From: Chitinophagaceae bacterium
GTDB taxonomy: Bacteria; Bacteroidota; Bacteroidia; Chitinophagales; Chitinophagaceae
Length of the DNA stretch: 10,350 nt
Reading direction: 5' to 3'
Assembly (NCBI GenBank): GCA_003167015.1
Contig: PMUF01000093.1
Location: 1 to 10,350, forward strand
Position numbers and translations under genes: made by a program. Below are positions 1 through 6,435 of this stretch, piece by piece (the stretch's first letter is position 1; every line of letters begins with the position of its first letter). The notes under the pieces were generated by a model. That model was not told where the DNA came from, searched no databases, and worked only from the letters and a program-made list of their open reading frames with translations.

Positions 1-334
1 CCGGGATCATGACATTTTCCAGTACGGTGAATTCGGGAAGGAGGTAGTGAAACTGAAAGACGAAGCCGATATGCTGGTTGCGAAAGGCTGCGAGTGCGTT
101 TTGCGACTGACCGGTCAGGGTGTCGCCGTTGATGGTTATTTTTCCTTCATAGTTGGTATCCATCGTCGAGAGCACGTACAGCAGGGTCGATTTACCGCTG
201 CCAGATTTGCCCACGAGGGCCAGGAACTCGCCCCGGCGCACTTCGAAGCTGATATCTTTGAGCACCTGGAATTTTTCCGGTTCGTAAAAATATTTAATGA
301 TGTTGTTGGCCGTCAGGATGGGGGTGGTATTCAT
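1..334 (-). CDS. ABC exporter ATPase, LolD/MacB type (3' end outside window)
   Basis: This is the nucleotide-binding subunit of a type VII (MacB/LolCDE-like) ABC exporter. It would sit on the cytoplasmic face of the inner membrane and power the permease encoded just upstream. The first 111 residues are visible. The Walker A motif GKSGSGKST lies at residues 42-50, and the Q-loop is in FVFQFHYLLPEF with Gln94. The Q-loop stretch, followed by TVLENV, closely resembles the LolD/MacB branch. The signature motif, Walker B and H-loop would lie beyond base 1. The ATG at 334-332 follows the permease stop after two bases and has an AGAGGA ribosome site inside the permease's last codons, so translation is probably coupled. 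The family is secure; the substrate (drug, lipid, peptide or lipoprotein) cannot be told from the ATPase. Confidence 0.93.
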   Translation of the reverse strand, partial: MNTTPILTANNIIKYFYEPEKFQVLKDISFEVRRGEFLALVGKSGSGKSTLLYVLSTMDTNYEGKITINGDTLTGQSQNALAAFRNQHIGFVFQFHYLLPEFTVLENVMIP

Positions 335-336
335 GG

Positions 337-1581
337 TTATCCTCTTATGATGTTTACCGGGTCGATCTTCGAGGCTTTCCGCGAGGGGAAATAGCCGGCA
401 ACGAAGGTGGTGATCAGCCCGAATGAGAAAGCGAGAATATAATCTTCAGGGTCATAGGACATCGGCAGTGTAGCGAGGCCGGCTACATTGAACGGGACGT
501 GATTGACGAGGTCCGAAACGATAAAGCCCAATCCCATGCCGACGAAACCGCCGATGAGCCCGATCACGATACCCATCGTCAAAAAGATTCTCCTGATATC
601 TTTACCGGCAAAGCCCATCGCCTTGAGGATGGCGATCTCCCGGATCTTTTCATTGATGGTCATGTTCATGATATTATAGATCCCGAAGCCGGCCACGATC
701 AGGATGGTGAGCGACACGGCGACGGCGATGATATCCCTAAGGTTCGAGCCGGCCTCCAATTGCTGGTTGGCCATCGACCAGGATTCCACCTTATAGGGAA
801 TGACGGGCGAGATGATATTAACCAGCTGATTTGCCTTTTTGAAATCGACGACGTTGATCTGGATATCGGTGACATAGTCCTGGTTCTCGGCCAGCAGCTG
901 GCGGGTAGCGGCGATGGAGAGATAGGCTTTGGCTTTGTCGACAGACGAAAGATTCGTCTGAAAAATGCCGATTACCTTGTAAGTATGAGAGACGCCGTCG
1001 GCGGTTAGGATATTGAGGTTGTCGTTGACCTTGAGGCTAAGGCTTTTGGCCAGCTCTATCCCCACAAAGATGCCGTCGGGACGATATGCGAGCTCTTTCC
1101 AGGAGCCCTGCACCATAAACGCGGCGCTATTGAAGAGCCGGTCTTCGCCTGCGACATCCACGCCAGAGAGCGTCCCATTGACTTTATTGCCTGCATTCTT
1201 AAAGAATACGCTGATATTGACTTCCGGCGTGACGACGGATACAAGAGGTTGTGTTTTCAGATAGCGGATGATCTCCTGCGAGTTTTTGATGCCATCGGTA
1301 TACTTGATGACTTTACTGTTACGGATATTGGCGATCGTACCGGCGGGGAATACGTGACTGACGATATCCGACCGGTCGGCTGGCCGGTCATTGTAGATGC
1401 GCACATGCGCCAGGGTGCTGAAGGCCAGCCGGTTTTGCGCCACGTTGACGCCGCTCATGAAGCTGTTCATGAATACGTACATCGAGATACCGAAGGTAAC
1501 GCCGAGGACGGCCACGATCGTCTGCTTTACTTTGGAGGTAAGATAAGTCGCGGCGATCTGGTAATTGATGGGAAGTTTCAT
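337..1581 (-). CDS. ABC exporter permease, FtsX/MacB/LolC type
   Basis: This 414-residue inner-membrane protein has the MacB/LolC layout. One N-terminal membrane helix lies at about 20-42. A large periplasmic domain follows at about 45-280 (MacB_PCD-like). The C-terminal FtsX domain has helices near 283-306, 333-358 and 380-398. Between them sits the cytoplasmic coupling segment NEKIREIAILKAMGFAGKDI, and the protein ends in PSRKASKIDPVNIIRG; both are typical of the family. These permeases move substrate by mechanotransmission rather than through a membrane channel. The start chosen is the ATG at 1581-1579, whose A is also the last base of the adaptor's TGA stop (TGATG overlap). A longer reading from 1647 adds 22 Arg/Pro-rich residues that overlap the adaptor and is unlikely. 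It acts with the ATPase, adaptor and TolC-like protein of the same operon. Confidence 0.93.
   Translation of the reverse strand: MKLPINYQIAATYLTSKVKQTIVAVLGVTFGISMYVFMNSFMSGVNVAQNRLAFSTLAHVRIYNDRPADRSDIVSHVFPAGTIANIRNSKVIKYTDGIKNSQEIIRYLKTQPLVSVVTPEVNISVFFKNAGNKVNGTLSGVDVAGEDRLFNSAAFMVQGSWKELAYRPDGIFVGIELAKSLSLKVNDNLNILTADGVSHTYKVIGIFQTNLSSVDKAKAYLSIAATRQLLAENQDYVTDIQINVVDFKKANQLVNIISPVIPYKVESWSMANQQLEAGSNLRDIIAVAVSLTILIVAGFGIYNIMNMTINEKIREIAILKAMGFAGKDIRRIFLTMGIVIGLIGGFVGMGLGFIVSDLVNHVPFNVAGLATLPMSYDPEDYILAFSFGLITTFVAGYFPSRKASKIDPVNIIRG
340..345 (-). promoter_or_regulatory. Ribosome binding site of the ATPase gene, inside the permease gene
   Basis: The transcribed strand reads AGAGGA five bases before the ATPase ATG. 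It forms the last two sense codons (Arg-Gly) of the permease and supports both the ATPase start and coupled translation of the two subunits. Confidence 0.6.
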
Positions 1582-2675
1582 CAGTGGCCGGGATTGATCG
1601 TGAGGATAGATTGAGCGGCGTCGAGGCCGCCGAGGATCTGCACCCATTCAAGCGTTCTGATGCCTGTAGCGACAGGTATGCGTCGATGGTCTGCGGCCAG
1701 GATCACACTGTCGCCCGGGAGCAGGCAGGCTGAGGGAATGACCAGGGCATGTTTGTTCTCACCGATGAGGATATTAGACTGCAGCTGGGTGCCATTGCGG
1801 AGCCCGGGCACCAGTGAATCGAAGGTGGCCTCGGCAATGAAAGCCTGGTCATCGGTGCTGAAGGACGGGTAGATCTTGGTGACGGTGGCTTTTATGACAT
1901 GGTCTTTGTCCGTATTCAGCGATACCAGCACCTGCTGGCCCAACAGCACCCGCCGGATATCTTCTTCGGCAATGAGGAGCCTGGCGACCTGCAATCCGGC
2001 GCCGATGTCAGCGATCACGTCTCCTTTACGGATCAGGTCGCCGTTCTTTTTGTATACATTTTCGATGCGGCCGTTGGCTTCGCCGGTGAGGGCGTAATAG
2101 TCATTGTTTTGCTGTTGGATACGATATTGAGACCTGGTATTTTCTGTATTGAGCGAAAGGTTGATATGGAGGTCTTCGAGGGCCTTTTGCAGTTGGGTGA
2201 GGCTGGCGGAGGATGCCTCGTAGGTCAGGCGGGCATTATCATAATCGACCTGTGCGACCGCGTGAATGGGGATCAGCTGTTTGTACCGGAGGTAATTGAG
2301 GGAGTCCGTGGTCTTTTTCTTTTGGGCCTGGGCGATCTGGGACAGCAGCTGGAGGATCTGCGCTCCGGAGTCGGAGGCATTGTGCAGGGCCACGTGGTAG
2401 TTGACCTCGGCGTTTTGGATCTGGGTCCGTTGAATATCATTGTCGATCCGGAAAAGCAGCTGTCCCTTGTGGACCGAATCGTCTTCCGACACGTAGGAAT
2501 CCTGCAGGTAGCCGTCGGCATAGGCCGTGACTTTGTACTGGCTTTTGGCCGTCGTGCTGCCGCTGGCGAATACCGCATCGACGATATCGCGGAATTGCGG
2601 CTGGACAGGATGGTCCCGCCGGCATCCGGTTATGACCAGGCCAATCAGGAATAAGAGGGCGGCTAAGTATTTCAT
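1581..2675 (-). CDS. Periplasmic adaptor lipoprotein, HlyD/MacA-like
   Basis: A 364-residue membrane fusion protein that would bridge the permease and the TolC-like channel in the periplasm. The N-terminus (MKYLAALLFLIGLVITGC) is a lipoprotein signal with the acylated Cys at 18, so the adaptor is tethered by lipid rather than by a membrane helix. Two half biotinyl-lipoyl motifs lie near 50-78 (YADGYLQDSYVSEDDSVHKG) and 197-225 (GEANGRIENVYKKNGDLIRKGD). They flank a Gln-rich coiled-coil hairpin at about 82-178. A beta-barrel and membrane-proximal part follow to the C-terminus. The ATG at 2675-2673 is chosen because it begins the lipoprotein signal. An upstream extension to 2900 would overlap the TolC gene and has no sensible sequence. 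Ten bases separate it from the TolC stop. The adaptor role is secure; the cargo is unknown. Confidence 0.92.
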   Translation of the reverse strand: MKYLAALLFLIGLVITGCRRDHPVQPQFRDIVDAVFASGSTTAKSQYKVTAYADGYLQDSYVSEDDSVHKGQLLFRIDNDIQRTQIQNAEVNYHVALHNASDSGAQILQLLSQIAQAQKKKTTDSLNYLRYKQLIPIHAVAQVDYDNARLTYEASSASLTQLQKALEDLHINLSLNTENTRSQYRIQQQNNDYYALTGEANGRIENVYKKNGDLIRKGDVIADIGAGLQVARLLIAEEDIRRVLLGQQVLVSLNTDKDHVIKATVTKIYPSFSTDDQAFIAEATFDSLVPGLRNGTQLQSNILIGENKHALVIPSACLLPGDSVILAADHRRIPVATGIRTLEWVQILGGLDAAQSILTINPGH

Positions 2676-2685
2676 TTCAGTTTTT

Positions 2686-3999
2686 TTAATTTCTTCCAAT
2701 GATGGAGGCACGGGTGGAAAACAGCTGTGACAGATTATTGAGGTGCGTGTTTTCCGAACGCAGATAATCTTCGAAGGCTTTCTGCCAGATGTCGATGCTG
2801 ATGAGCCCCTGTTCGTATTTGCGCTGAGACAACATAAGGTTTTCGCGGTACAGCAGCAGGTTACGGCCTGACGCCTCCGTGATGACCCGGTAATTATCAT
2901 ATGTCTTCAGCAGCAGGCTGTCATTGATGGCGCCCTGTTCGATAGCGTCCTGGTATTGTTGGGCGTTGATGCGGGCAGTGGCCTCTGCGCTGCGGTATTT
3001 ATCGCGGTTATAAAAGCCGGTGAACAGCGGGACGTTGAGATTGAGTATGAGGTAGCGGTAGTCGTTCCAGGCACCGTTGCCGAAGGTGAGGCCGAAGTTG
3101 TCGCGGAACTGCTGGCTGCCCAAGTTGCCTGCGATGGAGAGGGTAGGATAGAAGGCGGTCTTCTGCAGGCTGCCCTGAAGGGCGGCGAGGCGGGCGTTGC
3201 CGGCGTAGATGTCGATGTTTTTATCGGGGGTCATGGGGGCGGGGTCCGCGGAAGCCGAGGACAGTGAGTCGATGGCGAGGTATTCGTCGAGACGGACAGA
3301 TTGATCCGGTTTGCAACCGGTCAGCAACTTAAGATTCTGAGCGGCCTGGTCGAATAGCTGCTGGCTCTGGTAAATATTCTGACGGACGTTGTTGACGTTG
3401 ATCTCGGCACTGTGAACGGCGCTGATGTCTACCAGGCCCTGGGTATAGCGATCGCGCACTGTCGACAGAATGCTGTCGGCGAGGATGAGGTCGCGGTTGG
3501 AGATCCTTAGAGAGGAGGAGGCGACAAGCCCTTCGTAATAGTATTGGGCGGAGGAGACCTTGAGGTTCTGCTGGTAGGCTGCCTGCTGGAGGGAATTGAG
3601 GGCGACGTTTTCTTTGGCGATTTTGGACTGGAAGACGAACTGCCAGTTGAAGATCGTTTGTGATACCTGGAGGTCTGCGTTGTAGATATATTGCTTGCCA
3701 AACGTGAGGTAGAGCGTTTTACCGGGCTGGCCGATGAGTTCGCCCGGGACCGGCGTGACCGACAATTTGAGATTATCCTGGCCGCTGATACCGAGGCTGG
3801 CCTGTGGGAGGAGGTTGCCGAGAGAGGCTTTGTAGTCTTCGGTCAGCTGGCCGGTTTTCATGCGGTAGATACGTTCGGTAGGGTTGTTGCGGAGGGCTGC
3901 TGACCATACTTCGGTAACTGAATGGAAAACGACCGGCGATTGGCCGAGGCAGGTCCCGAGGGTCAGCAGGGCGAGCAGAAGGAAAGGGATTCGTTGCAT
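2686..3999 (-). CDS. Outer-membrane efflux protein, TolC family
   Basis: A 437-residue TolC/OEP-family protein, expected to trimerise into an outer-membrane channel with a long periplasmic alpha-barrel. It has a signal peptide (MQRIPFLLLALLTLGTCLGQ), probably cut before Gln20. The sequence is Gln/Asn-rich with repeated amphipathic helices. Two OEP repeats can be made out, containing QYYYEGLVASSSLRISNRD with RYTQGLVDISAV in the first half, and LLYRENLMLSQRKYEQGLISI with ENTHLNNLSQLF near the end. The ...YxxGLvsi... motif in each half is characteristic of the family. It is the first gene of the exporter operon. The start at 3999 is chosen for the signal peptide; a TTG-initiated extension to 4074 would bury it. 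The leader lacks a Shine-Dalgarno sequence, as is common in Bacteroidota. A lipid anchor at Cys17 is less likely, because the residue before it is Thr. Confidence 0.92.
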   Translation of the reverse strand: MQRIPFLLLALLTLGTCLGQSPVVFHSVTEVWSAALRNNPTERIYRMKTGQLTEDYKASLGNLLPQASLGISGQDNLKLSVTPVPGELIGQPGKTLYLTFGKQYIYNADLQVSQTIFNWQFVFQSKIAKENVALNSLQQAAYQQNLKVSSAQYYYEGLVASSSLRISNRDLILADSILSTVRDRYTQGLVDISAVHSAEINVNNVRQNIYQSQQLFDQAAQNLKLLTGCKPDQSVRLDEYLAIDSLSSASADPAPMTPDKNIDIYAGNARLAALQGSLQKTAFYPTLSIAGNLGSQQFRDNFGLTFGNGAWNDYRYLILNLNVPLFTGFYNRDKYRSAEATARINAQQYQDAIEQGAINDSLLLKTYDNYRVITEASGRNLLLYRENLMLSQRKYEQGLISIDIWQKAFEDYLRSENTHLNNLSQLFSTRASIIGRN

Positions 4000-4037
4000 A
4001 GGTGGTGTTTGATCGCGGAGCAAAGCTCGGGCATGGA

Positions 4038-4051
4038 GGGGGAAGGGGGAA
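4038..4051. repeat. Two tandem copies of GGGGGAA in the exporter leader region
   Basis: Two exact head-to-tail 7-base units lie 39 bases upstream of the TolC-like gene's start codon. On the transcribed (minus) strand they read as a pyrimidine tract, TTCCCCC twice. This may lie in the 5' leader of the exporter mRNA or be an operator; the sequence alone does not decide. Nothing else is clear in the 172-base gap 4000-4171 except the hairpin at 4099-4114. A TACATTTC box (complement at 4065-4072) is one base off the Bacteroidota -7 consensus but has no matching upstream element. Confidence 0.35.
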
Positions 4052-4098
4052 GAAAAACCAGGTGAAATGTACAAAATGGGGGGTGGATTGACGGGAGA

Positions 4099-4114
4099 GG
4101 ACGCGCGAGCGTCC
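4099..4114 (-). terminator. Perfect hairpin downstream of the response regulator
   Basis: GGACGC, a four-base loop, then GCGTCC form a perfect 6-bp stem. It lies 57 bases beyond the response regulator stop and 99 bases before the TolC-like gene's ATG. On the minus strand it is followed by TCTCCCGTC rather than a T-run, so it is not a canonical intrinsic terminator. It could be a processed 3' end, an attenuating structure or a protein-binding palindrome separating the two-component genes from the exporter operon. Confidence 0.35.
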
Positions 4115-4171
4115 GATACTAGAAGGGCCAGCGTTGTGGTCGGGCAGGGCAGGAATGGCGTCGGCGCGGGG

Positions 4172-4897
4172 TTATCCTTTCTCCACCCAACTGAGGAAGG
4201 AGCCTACTTTCAGGCGGCTGACGAGGGGGCGGACCGTGGTGGGGACTTTGAGGGTGATGATGACGCGGCGATTAAAGAAAGGTTCGATTTCGTGGATAGC
4301 GTCGCGATGGAGGATCATCTGGCGGTTGATACGGAAGAAAGTTTGGGGGTCCAGCGTCGCTTCCACTTCGTCGATGGTCTTAAAGAGGGCATGTTTTTCT
4401 TTATTGAAAGTATAGAGGTAGACGACTTCGCTTTCCAGTGCTACGGCTGCGACGTCTTTGATGGCGACGGGATACATTTTCTCCCTGAATTTGACCAGGA
4501 AGGAGGATTGGAGTCTGTCGGGCCCTGGCAGTACCGAGTTGCGGAGTTGCTGCAATTTATTGAAAGCCTGTTCGATATCCTTTTCGTGAAAGGGTTTCAG
4601 GATGTAGTCGATGCCGTTGGATTTGAAGGCCTCCAGCAGGTGGTCGTCGAAGGCGGTGCAAAAGATGACCGGGGCGGTGATGGTCACCTGCCGGAAGATA
4701 TCGAAGCTGCTGCCATCGGCCAGCTGAATGTCCATGAACAGGAGGTCGATACGGTGGGTGGTGGTGGTAAGGAAAGCTACAGTACCCTCGATGCTGTCGC
4801 AGACCGCCAGGATCTTGTATTCTTCGTCGATGGCAGTGATAAATTCCCTCAGCAGTCTGGCGGTTCCGGGTTCGTCTTCAATGATGAGGATATTCAC
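4172..4897 (-). CDS. LytTR-family response regulator
   Basis: A 241-residue two-component regulator. The N-terminal receiver domain (about 2-118) has the acidic pocket Glu7-Asp8, the phospho-acceptor Asp56 in LLFMDIQLADG, Thr81 and Lys101 in YILKPF. The C-terminal LytTR DNA-binding domain (about 133-237) includes VVYLYTFNKEKHALFKTIDEV and FFRINRQMILHRDAIHEI. LytTR proteins bind paired direct repeats and usually activate nearby promoters. The start is GTG at 4897-4895, directly after the kinase's TAA and in the same frame. The receiver's first strand (NILIIEDE) begins at residue 2, so no later start is possible. No Shine-Dalgarno sequence is seen, and translation probably depends on reinitiation after the kinase. 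The exporter operon lies just downstream and is a reasonable but unproven target. Confidence 0.94.
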   Translation of the reverse strand: MNILIIEDEPGTARLLREFITAIDEEYKILAVCDSIEGTVAFLTTTTHRIDLLFMDIQLADGSSFDIFRQVTITAPVIFCTAFDDHLLEAFKSNGIDYILKPFHEKDIEQAFNKLQQLRNSVLPGPDRLQSSFLVKFREKMYPVAIKDVAAVALESEVVYLYTFNKEKHALFKTIDEVEATLDPQTFFRINRQMILHRDAIHEIEPFFNRRVIITLKVPTTVRPLVSRLKVGSFLSWVEKG

Positions 4898-5923
4898 TTA
4901 CAATAATTTTAAGGTGACGGAAAATTTCGTTTCGGTGCGATGGATCGTTACGCCATTCTGGATGTGAAGCAACTCGTAGCGTTTGCGGAGGTTCTCCAAG
5001 CCGATGCCGGAGGATTCTTCTGCAGCCGGTTTGGTTTGGAGATTGTTTTCGATCACGATGTAGTCGGCCTGTTGTTGGCAGATGGTGATATAGAGAGGCC
5101 GGGCGGAGGATGCGATATTATGTTTGATGCAGTTTTCGACGAGCAGCTGGAGACTGAATGCGGGGATTTTTCTGAGGCCGATGTCGGGCCAGGTATCGAT
5201 GCGGATATTCAGAAGCGATTCGAAGCGGGCCTGTAACATGAAGATATAGGATTGGAGGAATTCGAGCTCTTCGTCGAAGGTGACTGTCTGCGCGGTATTC
5301 TTTCCGAGCAACTGCCGGTAGAGGTCGGATAGTTTAAGGATGAAGGGCTCGGCCCGGTCATCTTTTTCGCGGACCATGATGCGGAGGGTACTGAGGGCAT
5401 TGAAAAGAAAATGCGGGTTGACCTGTTGTTTGAGTACTTCGAAACGGGCTTTCAGATTCTCGTTCTGTAATTCAGCGTTAGCGAGCAGGATGTCTTCTTT
5501 TTCCGCCAGGGAGGCCAGGGTGGCCTGGATGGAGAGAATAATAAGAGAAGCCAGGAGCAATTTGGCATAAGCGAGCGACAGAGGGGCATGCGTATCCAGC
5601 CTGAGCGCGTCAAGTGGTCGGACAAACTCGACGAAAATGCCTATGAGCAGCAGATTGACGAGGATCTGGATGCAGAGGCGCATGCCGGGTGGACGTTTGG
5701 CGGCTTTGAACCGGTCTGCGATCCACTGGTCGATCATCCACAGGAGGAGAAGGAATAGAAAGCCGATGATCCAGGAGCCGGCAATTCGGCTGGGTTCCTG
5801 GCGGGTAGTGAAGAGGTTATTGTTCAGGAGGCTGATGCCCGGCATGAGGAAGGAGCAGAGCAGGGGAAGAAGGATCTTTCGGCCTGTCTTTTTGGGTGGA
5901 ACCGGGAATAGCGTCGTTGGCAA
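4898..5923 (-). CDS. Membrane histidine kinase, LytS/YehU (His_kinase) type
   Basis: A 341-residue sensor kinase. Four probable membrane helices (about 17-34, 48-66, 82-101, 119-138) are followed by a short coiled linker (about 139-167). The His_kinase domain has the phosphorylated His171 in QQVNPHFLFNALSTL. The ATP-binding HATPase domain has the N-box LQLLVENCIKHN (Asn264) and the G-box SSGIGLENLRKRY (Gly306, Gly308). There is no separate periplasmic sensor domain, so the signal is probably sensed in or at the membrane. The start appears to be TTG at 5923-5921. The frame is closed by TAG at 5957-5959, no ATG or GTG lies between, and the first ATG (residue 27) falls inside the first membrane helix. 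It partners the LytTR regulator encoded immediately after it. Confidence 0.9.
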   Translation of the reverse strand: MPTTLFPVPPKKTGRKILLPLLCSFLMPGISLLNNNLFTTRQEPSRIAGSWIIGFLFLLLLWMIDQWIADRFKAAKRPPGMRLCIQILVNLLLIGIFVEFVRPLDALRLDTHAPLSLAYAKLLLASLIILSIQATLASLAEKEDILLANAELQNENLKARFEVLKQQVNPHFLFNALSTLRIMVREKDDRAEPFILKLSDLYRQLLGKNTAQTVTFDEELEFLQSYIFMLQARFESLLNIRIDTWPDIGLRKIPAFSLQLLVENCIKHNIASSARPLYITICQQQADYIVIENNLQTKPAAEESSGIGLENLRKRYELLHIQNGVTIHRTETKFSVTLKLL

Positions 5924-5960
5924 ATGGCGGCTGATTTGACCGCTAAGATATATACTCTAC

Positions 5961-5993
5961 ATAAAATGGCCCGAAGAGGCGATTCTCCGGGCC
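5961..5993 (-). terminator. Candidate intrinsic terminator after the His-rich lipoprotein gene
   Basis: GGCCCG (5968-5973) pairs perfectly with CGGGCC (5988-5993). The stem continues inward after one A/C mismatch to a four-base loop. On the minus strand it is followed by ATTTTAT, a short U-rich tract. It lies 27 bases past the stop of the small lipoprotein gene and upstream of the kinase start, so it probably separates these two transcripts. Confidence 0.55.
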
Positions 5994-6020
5994 AAAAAGT
6001 GTTAAACTATGATTGGCTGA

Positions 6021-6218
6021 TTAGCGAATATCAACGTCGGCACTCCAGTTGACGCCGGAAGGTTCCGGTTGATGATGGGCTCCGTACCATTCCCGATGGT
6101 GGTGGTGGTAGTGATGATAATAGCGGCCTTCATAGCTGCCGTAGCAGCTAGACAAAGCAAATACAATAGTGCCAAGGAAAAGAAGTAAACTCAGCACGTT
6201 TTTGAGCGTGTGCTTCAT
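6021..6218 (-). CDS. Small His/Tyr-rich lipoprotein, function unknown
   Basis: A 65-residue protein with a convincing lipoprotein signal. A basic start (MKHTLKNV), a hydrophobic stretch and lipobox LSSC put the acylated Cys at 25. The mature part is only about 41 residues. It begins CYGSYEGRYYHHYHHHH and has eight His and six Tyr, then an acidic end. The signal, a stop followed by a terminator-like hairpin, and an A/T-rich leader support a real gene. The His cluster could bind a transition metal or heme, but no family assignment is made. It could equally be a small cell-envelope lipoprotein whose low-complexity tail drifts freely. It is transcribed in the same direction as the kinase but is probably a separate unit. 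Confidence 0.75.
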   Translation of the reverse strand: MKHTLKNVLSLLLFLGTIVFALSSCYGSYEGRYYHHYHHHHREWYGAHHQPEPSGVNWSADVDIR

Positions 6219-6394
6219 AACAATTTGTTTAAAGTATATTTATCTAAAATCCTGCCAGATGTAAAACGCAGGTTAACAGGAGTTTAGTATTGGGGAGGGA
6301 GGGGAAATGTAGATTATTCTCCCCGAGGGGGTTTGAGTGTGCTTATTTAGGCTTTTGAGGTGGGGGAAGCTTTTTTTATATCTGGGGTTGTTCC

Positions 6395-6402
6395 TATTTT
6401 TA
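6395..6402 (+). promoter_or_regulatory. Possible -7 promoter element for the TonB-C-domain gene
   Basis: TATTTTTA matches the Bacteroidota sigma-A -7 consensus TAnnTTTG in all but the last base. A T-run (6371-6377) lies roughly at the -33 distance, although a clear TTG is missing. Transcription would start near 6408 and leave a leader of about 28 bases containing the ribosome site. The rest of the 217-base divergent gap (6219-6435) is G-rich on its left side (6292-6331) and holds no gene. No confident promoter for the leftward lipoprotein gene was found. Confidence 0.3.
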
Positions 6403-6421
6403 TGTCATGAGGAGTTATTAT

Positions 6422-6430
6422 AGGGAGGGG
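6422..6430 (+). promoter_or_regulatory. Strong Shine-Dalgarno sequence
   Basis: AGGGAGGGG contains GGAGG seven bases before the ATG at 6436. It is the best Shine-Dalgarno sequence in the window and fixes the start of the TonB-C-domain gene. Confidence 0.65.
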
Positions 6431-6435
6431 CGTGC

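Noticed and set aside
1899..2654. A 251-codon plus-strand open frame opposite the adaptor gene
   Set aside because: It is a shadow of the HlyD-like coding strand and has no domain, signal or ribosome site.
2676..2900. N-terminal extension of the adaptor to 2900
   Set aside because: It overlaps the TolC-like gene, is Arg/Ser/Cys-rich out-of-frame translation, and would bury a clear lipoprotein signal starting at 2675.
4067..4906. A 279-codon open frame on the plus strand opposite the response regulator
   Set aside because: It is antisense to a gene with every receiver and LytTR motif. Its translation is Gly/Asp/Val-rich with no recognisable domain, as expected from codon bias on the other strand.
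5940..5950. TATCTTAG as a promoter element for the kinase
   Set aside because: It differs from the -7 consensus at one position, but no TTG is found at the proper distance upstream, so the match may be chance in an A/T-rich stretch.
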